From: a bacterium
GTDB lineage: Bacteria > Bacteroidota > Ignavibacteria > SZUA-365
Direction: 5' to 3'
DNA: 64,000 bases
Assembly (NCBI GenBank): GCA_020444325.1
Contig: JAHLLD010000005.1
Location: 248,001 to 312,000, forward strand
Part shown: positions 62,001 through 64,000 of the stretch, piece after piece
Numbering within the stretch: the first letter of the stretch is position 1
How the letters are laid out: each line of letters begins with the position of its first letter
Position numbers and translations under genes: made by a program
The notes under the pieces: model-generated
What the model was told of the DNA's origin: nothing
What the model saw: only the letters and a program-made list of their open reading frames with translations
Databases searched by the model: none

Positions 62001-64000
62001 ACGTCGGCACAGAGCGTATCGGGACAGGGTGCGGCGACGCCCACGCATACACGCGCGTTGGAAGTCTGGACGGAGGATGGAGAGAATTCCACGAGAACAT
62101 TTTGTGCGTTACCGGGAGCGATGTCGATTGGGAAGGTGGTGGGCCCGAGTATCTGGAAATCGGGTCCTGCCGGAGTCACCCACGCTCCTGTAAGCGTGAG
62201 CGTGCTGCTGCCGTTGTTGCTGACAACGAGACTGCGTGTATCGCTGCTTCCAATGGTGATTCCTCCGAAATTCAGCGGAGAAGGCGCGATTGTGGCATCG
62301 ATGACGTTGCCCTCGCCGGTCACAGTGAGGAGGTACGTGTCATTACAGGGACCGACGGTAACCAGGATTTTACCCGTATATACGCCCTTCGCCGAAGGGG
62401 TGAAAGTAATTTCAAACGACACTTCCTGTCCCCCGCTCAGCAGAATCGGGAGCGGTGAGCTTGCGACCCGGAACTCCATTCCTTCAACAACACTGATGTC
62501 CTCGATGGTGAGATTTCCGCCACCTCCATTGCGCAGTCGAAGCGAGCGATGCTGTCCGACGCCGGCACAGCTGATAAACGGTGAAAGCGTATCACCTTCT
62601 ATGTGCAGTTCCACGACGCTGCGTTCTCCGGTCAGCGCTACCACTGTGACGTATCCGGGTTTCGGATCATTGTGTTCAATCACCAGCTTCGCGTTGCTTA
62701 CACCGTTCGTGGCAGCACGGTAGGCCAGAATGACTGCAACGGAGTCACCGTTGTTCACTGTTGCCGGCAGCGCTGGCGCCCGGATGCTGAAGTCGGAAGC
62801 CCCCACGCCGGTGAGCGACATGCGCTGCAGGGAAAGTGTGCCCTTTCCCGTGTTGTAGACCATCAGGGTATCGAGAATCTCGCCGTCACAGCGCTGTACT
62901 CCCACATCATGGGTTGTATCCACCGTGATGGTAGGAGCATCGCCGCTGGTGGCACCGACCGCAAGGCAGCTGCTGTCGGCGCAGGGATCCGTCCAGTGTA
63001 CGCAGAGCGAAGCATTGATATTTTCTGTCCGATCCGGCTTGAAACGTACGGTGACGGATGTCGTCTGACCCTGGGGCAGGACCATGGGGAGGACCGGCAT
63101 GTTGATCAGGGTCAGTCGAGGATGGGGCGGATTGAGTGTGATCGCGTCGATGGTGATCGGTGTGTTGCCGCTGTTGATGATCTGCACTGGTTCGTCGATG
63201 GTGACGCCGGAGGGGGTCGGACCGATGGCGAGCACGGAGGTCGGGATGAAGGACACGGCCGGACGCACACCGCGTCCCCGCAATGTGATAAGCAATGTGT
63301 CGGTGCAGGGCGCCAGAATGAGTGCATACTGTGCTTCGATGAGCCCGGTATCGTTTGAACCCGGGGCGAAGCGCACGGTGTACGGCATGCTCTGTCCCGG
63401 CGGAATGGGTCCAAAGGGACCGGAATGCTGATTGGGGAAGCGGTTGGTGCCTGTGACGAACTGCCGCAGGCTGATGGTGGAATTGCTCGTTCCGGTATTG
63501 GTGACGGTGATCTGCATGTCCTTGAACGTATCGACACAGATGTCACCGAAATCCACAACGTAGTCGCTGAGCGAAAGCGAGGCGTCGAAGGCCGTTCCGC
63601 TGAGGGTGATCATCGTCGTCTGCGGACAGGCTGGATTCCCATAGGTCATACGGTATACGCCGCTTCTGCTTCCACCGCTGGTGGGAGTAAAGCGGAAGGT
63701 GAACTGATCACCTGTTCGTACGGTGTCGCCGAGCGGTGGCGACACCAGGGTGAACATCTTGTCCCCGCTTACATGCTCGAAATTGATCAGCAGCGGTTTC
63801 AGATTCCCCGCCACGGTGGTGGTCACAATAACCTCGCTGCTGCTTCCCAGGCACGCATCCGGAAACTGATAGGATGAGCCGATGGCGAACGTTCCTTTAT
63901 TGTAGAGTCCGTCAAGTGCAACGCTCCAGGTCGGGAAGGCGGGATCATTGCTGCTGATGAGCATGTTCGCTCCGGCGGGGATGGGACCGGGGATGGTGGG
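59051..64000 (-). CDS. Giant secreted ASH-repeat protein with cohesin-like and T9SS sorting domains, 3' part (runs off the window)
   Basis: About 1650 residues are visible and the frame continues past the right edge, so the N-terminus is unseen. ASH repeats of about 100 residues fill most of it, with PGNLTQLRVTFIPPRPGIYHDT and similar patterns. Near the end is a cohesin-like domain (RVDDIIDIPLELMTDVSGLGVEGWKG, SFNPSMLYPMEV-type strand, GTGALVFMRFRVLIG), then a T9SS type A sorting domain (MQSSTPNPF, GTHIARIDGSSLAPGVYFAVLHGHG, KLLRMK). The C-terminal half is clearly paralogous to the 50685-56681 gene. Confidence 0.9.
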   Translation of the reverse strand, partial: PTIPGPIPAGANMLISSNDPAFPTWSVALDGLYNKGTFAIGSSYQFPDACLGSSSEVIVTTTVAGNLKPLLINFEHVSGDKMFTLVSPPLGDTVRTGDQFTFRFTPTSGGSRSGVYRMTYGNPACPQTTMITLSGTAFDASLSLSDYVVDFGDICVDTFKDMQITVTNTGTSNSTISLRQFVTGTNRFPNQHSGPFGPIPPGQSMPYTVRFAPGSNDTGLIEAQYALILAPCTDTLLITLRGRGVRPAVSFIPTSVLAIGPTPSGVTIDEPVQIINSGNTPITIDAITLNPPHPRLTLINMPVLPMVLPQGQTTSVTVRFKPDRTENINASLCVHWTDPCADSSCLAVGATSGDAPTITVDTTHDVGVQRCDGEILDTLMVYNTGKGTLSLQRMSLTGVGASDFSIRAPALPATVNNGDSVAVILAYRAATNGVSNAKLVIEHNDPKPGYVTVVALTGERSVVELHIEGDTLSPFISCAGVGQHRSLRLRNGGGGNLTIEDISVVEGMEFRVASSPLPILLSGGQEVSFEITFTPSAKGVYTGKILVTVGPCNDTYLLTVTGEGNVIDATIAPSPLNFGGITIGSSDTRSLVVSNNGSSTLTLTGAWVTPAGPDFQILGPTTFPIDIAPGNAQNVLVEFSPSSVQTSNARVCVGVAAPCPDTLCADVNGRGTSTGVGVTRTAIEFRLDPCNMDEVCDTVSVINSGSQNVDITDVRIQPSTGFRMSLPGTLPLSLPANGSVRLDICALADFTGSRVSNLVIETTDPDNPVLRVPLTARRDSSGITLSEKSFDFGTIAACEIGKSTFLTVTNSGSVTALIDSVPGAEGFVVTTSLPVSVQPGNLTQLRVTFIPPRPGIYHDTLFLTTTRCGERVPFVLHGALYDTNYTVTPQPLIFSGVAVGANSIQNFSFRNLHLSSVRIADVSISPAGTDFASWGAYPKTVGENNLTDLPIQFRPTGAGSQSATACIILDQPCRDTICIPLQGNTADALLTADPVLLDFDSVAHCADVTREVRVRNNGGSVLKLTSSRIEGADAASFVIENPLSGAEDLAPASERSFTIRIPASAMPVDGAKQAVLVVESDNSAQPQLQVPLQLIRTTLVLPASQTLDFGTVVTGTMQSRQLVLRNSGTHPVHFSNVQLPAGVTALPTSLTLLPGDSATISVSFTQSAEGVYRDSLLYLHDGPCSGNTAIIIQADVVESLSGRPLDFGLLPNCMSTDRSLYIRNLQDKTATITVLTMTGPDAAAFSVLSPATLPVSIPAGDSLRVDLRLTPDAGINALYVAQLHIEQDDGGMTRMFDIDVRGDARAVQLESAGIVDFGDVSIQTISAPRQLLLRNSETYPVQVTAILPSNTFFSVESSLPALPALLQPGESITVTLRFAPEAEQLYTADLTMQFDLPCGSEQVTPLTGRGIDDWRSSTLRISAYEGRVDDIIDIPLELMTDVSGLGVEGWKGSVRFNPSMLYPMEVITDSTLSAGLQTSMQFDATAGTLSMTASGGSIGSGTGALVFMRFRVLIGDGLQTDLHIEDGFHFTGGLARVDTRSDGQFTLIDFCDAGGTRLVTAAVELRMQSSTPNPFTSQASLEYSVNAEGQLRLTLLDQNGRQVAVVFDRRQSAGTHIARIDGSSLAPGVYFAVLHGHGQTIVRKLLRMK

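Overview
The window reads as chromosome of a Bacteroidota-like (FCB-group) bacterium with moderately high GC. Evidence from the sequence: two giant secreted proteins, at least one ending in a type IX secretion (T9SS, Por) type A sorting domain, a PorV-like outer-membrane protein, a DUF5686/CarboxypepD_reg outer-membrane protein, a DUF4159 plus DUF4175 pair, S9 peptidase, TonB receptor and OmpA proteins. I would place it in a deep lineage of the group (Ignavibacteria/Kapabacteria/Rhodothermia-like) rather than a gut Bacteroides, but that is inference. No phage, insertion sequence, CRISPR array or rRNA is seen. One tRNA (Pro, anticodon GGG) is present.

Layout. 1-1136: 5' part of hypF on the minus strand (hydrogenase maturation). 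1137-1765: a large composite repeat. 1766-3694: class A penicillin-binding protein. 3800-7131: a vitamin B12 uptake operon on the minus strand, made of a cobalamin riboswitch with a terminator, a TonB receptor and a BtuG-like surface lipoprotein. 7385-9653: a small AlkZ-related-type protein and an OmpA/TSP3 protein. 9921-12746: operon porV-like, DUF1684, lipoprotein, tadA. 12996-15353: PAP2-like membrane protein and HtrA protease. 15511-19133: operon suhB-like, pfkB-like, mtnA, recO. 19423-22484: a phosphofructokinase with PPi-type residues and a GH13-like protein. 22500-23435: MscS channel. 23747-28434: an ECF sigma factor, anti-sigma-like protein, DUF4097 protein and retropepsin-like protein, divergent from a twin-PDZ protein preceded by a near-ideal ECF promoter. 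28525-33597: small unknown protein, S9 peptidase, M23 endopeptidase, RNase HIII. 33725-39033: tRNA-Pro, MerR regulator, DUF4159, DUF4175, thiamine-binding-like protein. 39147-45520: Omp85-like barrel, glycosyltransferase, DUF5686, TPR protein, methyltransferase. 45520-50537: ADP-forming acyl-CoA synthetase, queA, ispD, rsmI-like. 50685-64000: two giant HYDIN/ASH-repeat proteins flanking a double-OmpA protein.

How the genes fit together. Much of the window concerns the envelope: peptidoglycan synthesis and cleavage (PBP, M23), envelope proteolysis (HtrA, S9), an ECF-controlled module, mechanosensing and T9SS cargo. The metabolic genes lean to energy-saving fermentation: probable PPi-dependent phosphofructokinase, ADP-forming acyl-CoA synthetase and hydrogenase maturation.

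The most distinctive non-coding content is a set of intergenic inverted elements. Most are built from short units around CAGATT/AATCTG and sit at gene boundaries, several times as near-perfect giant palindromes. The ECF promoter with its 21-bp tandem array (27064-27154) and the composite repeat at 1150-1714 are the two places I would look at first.
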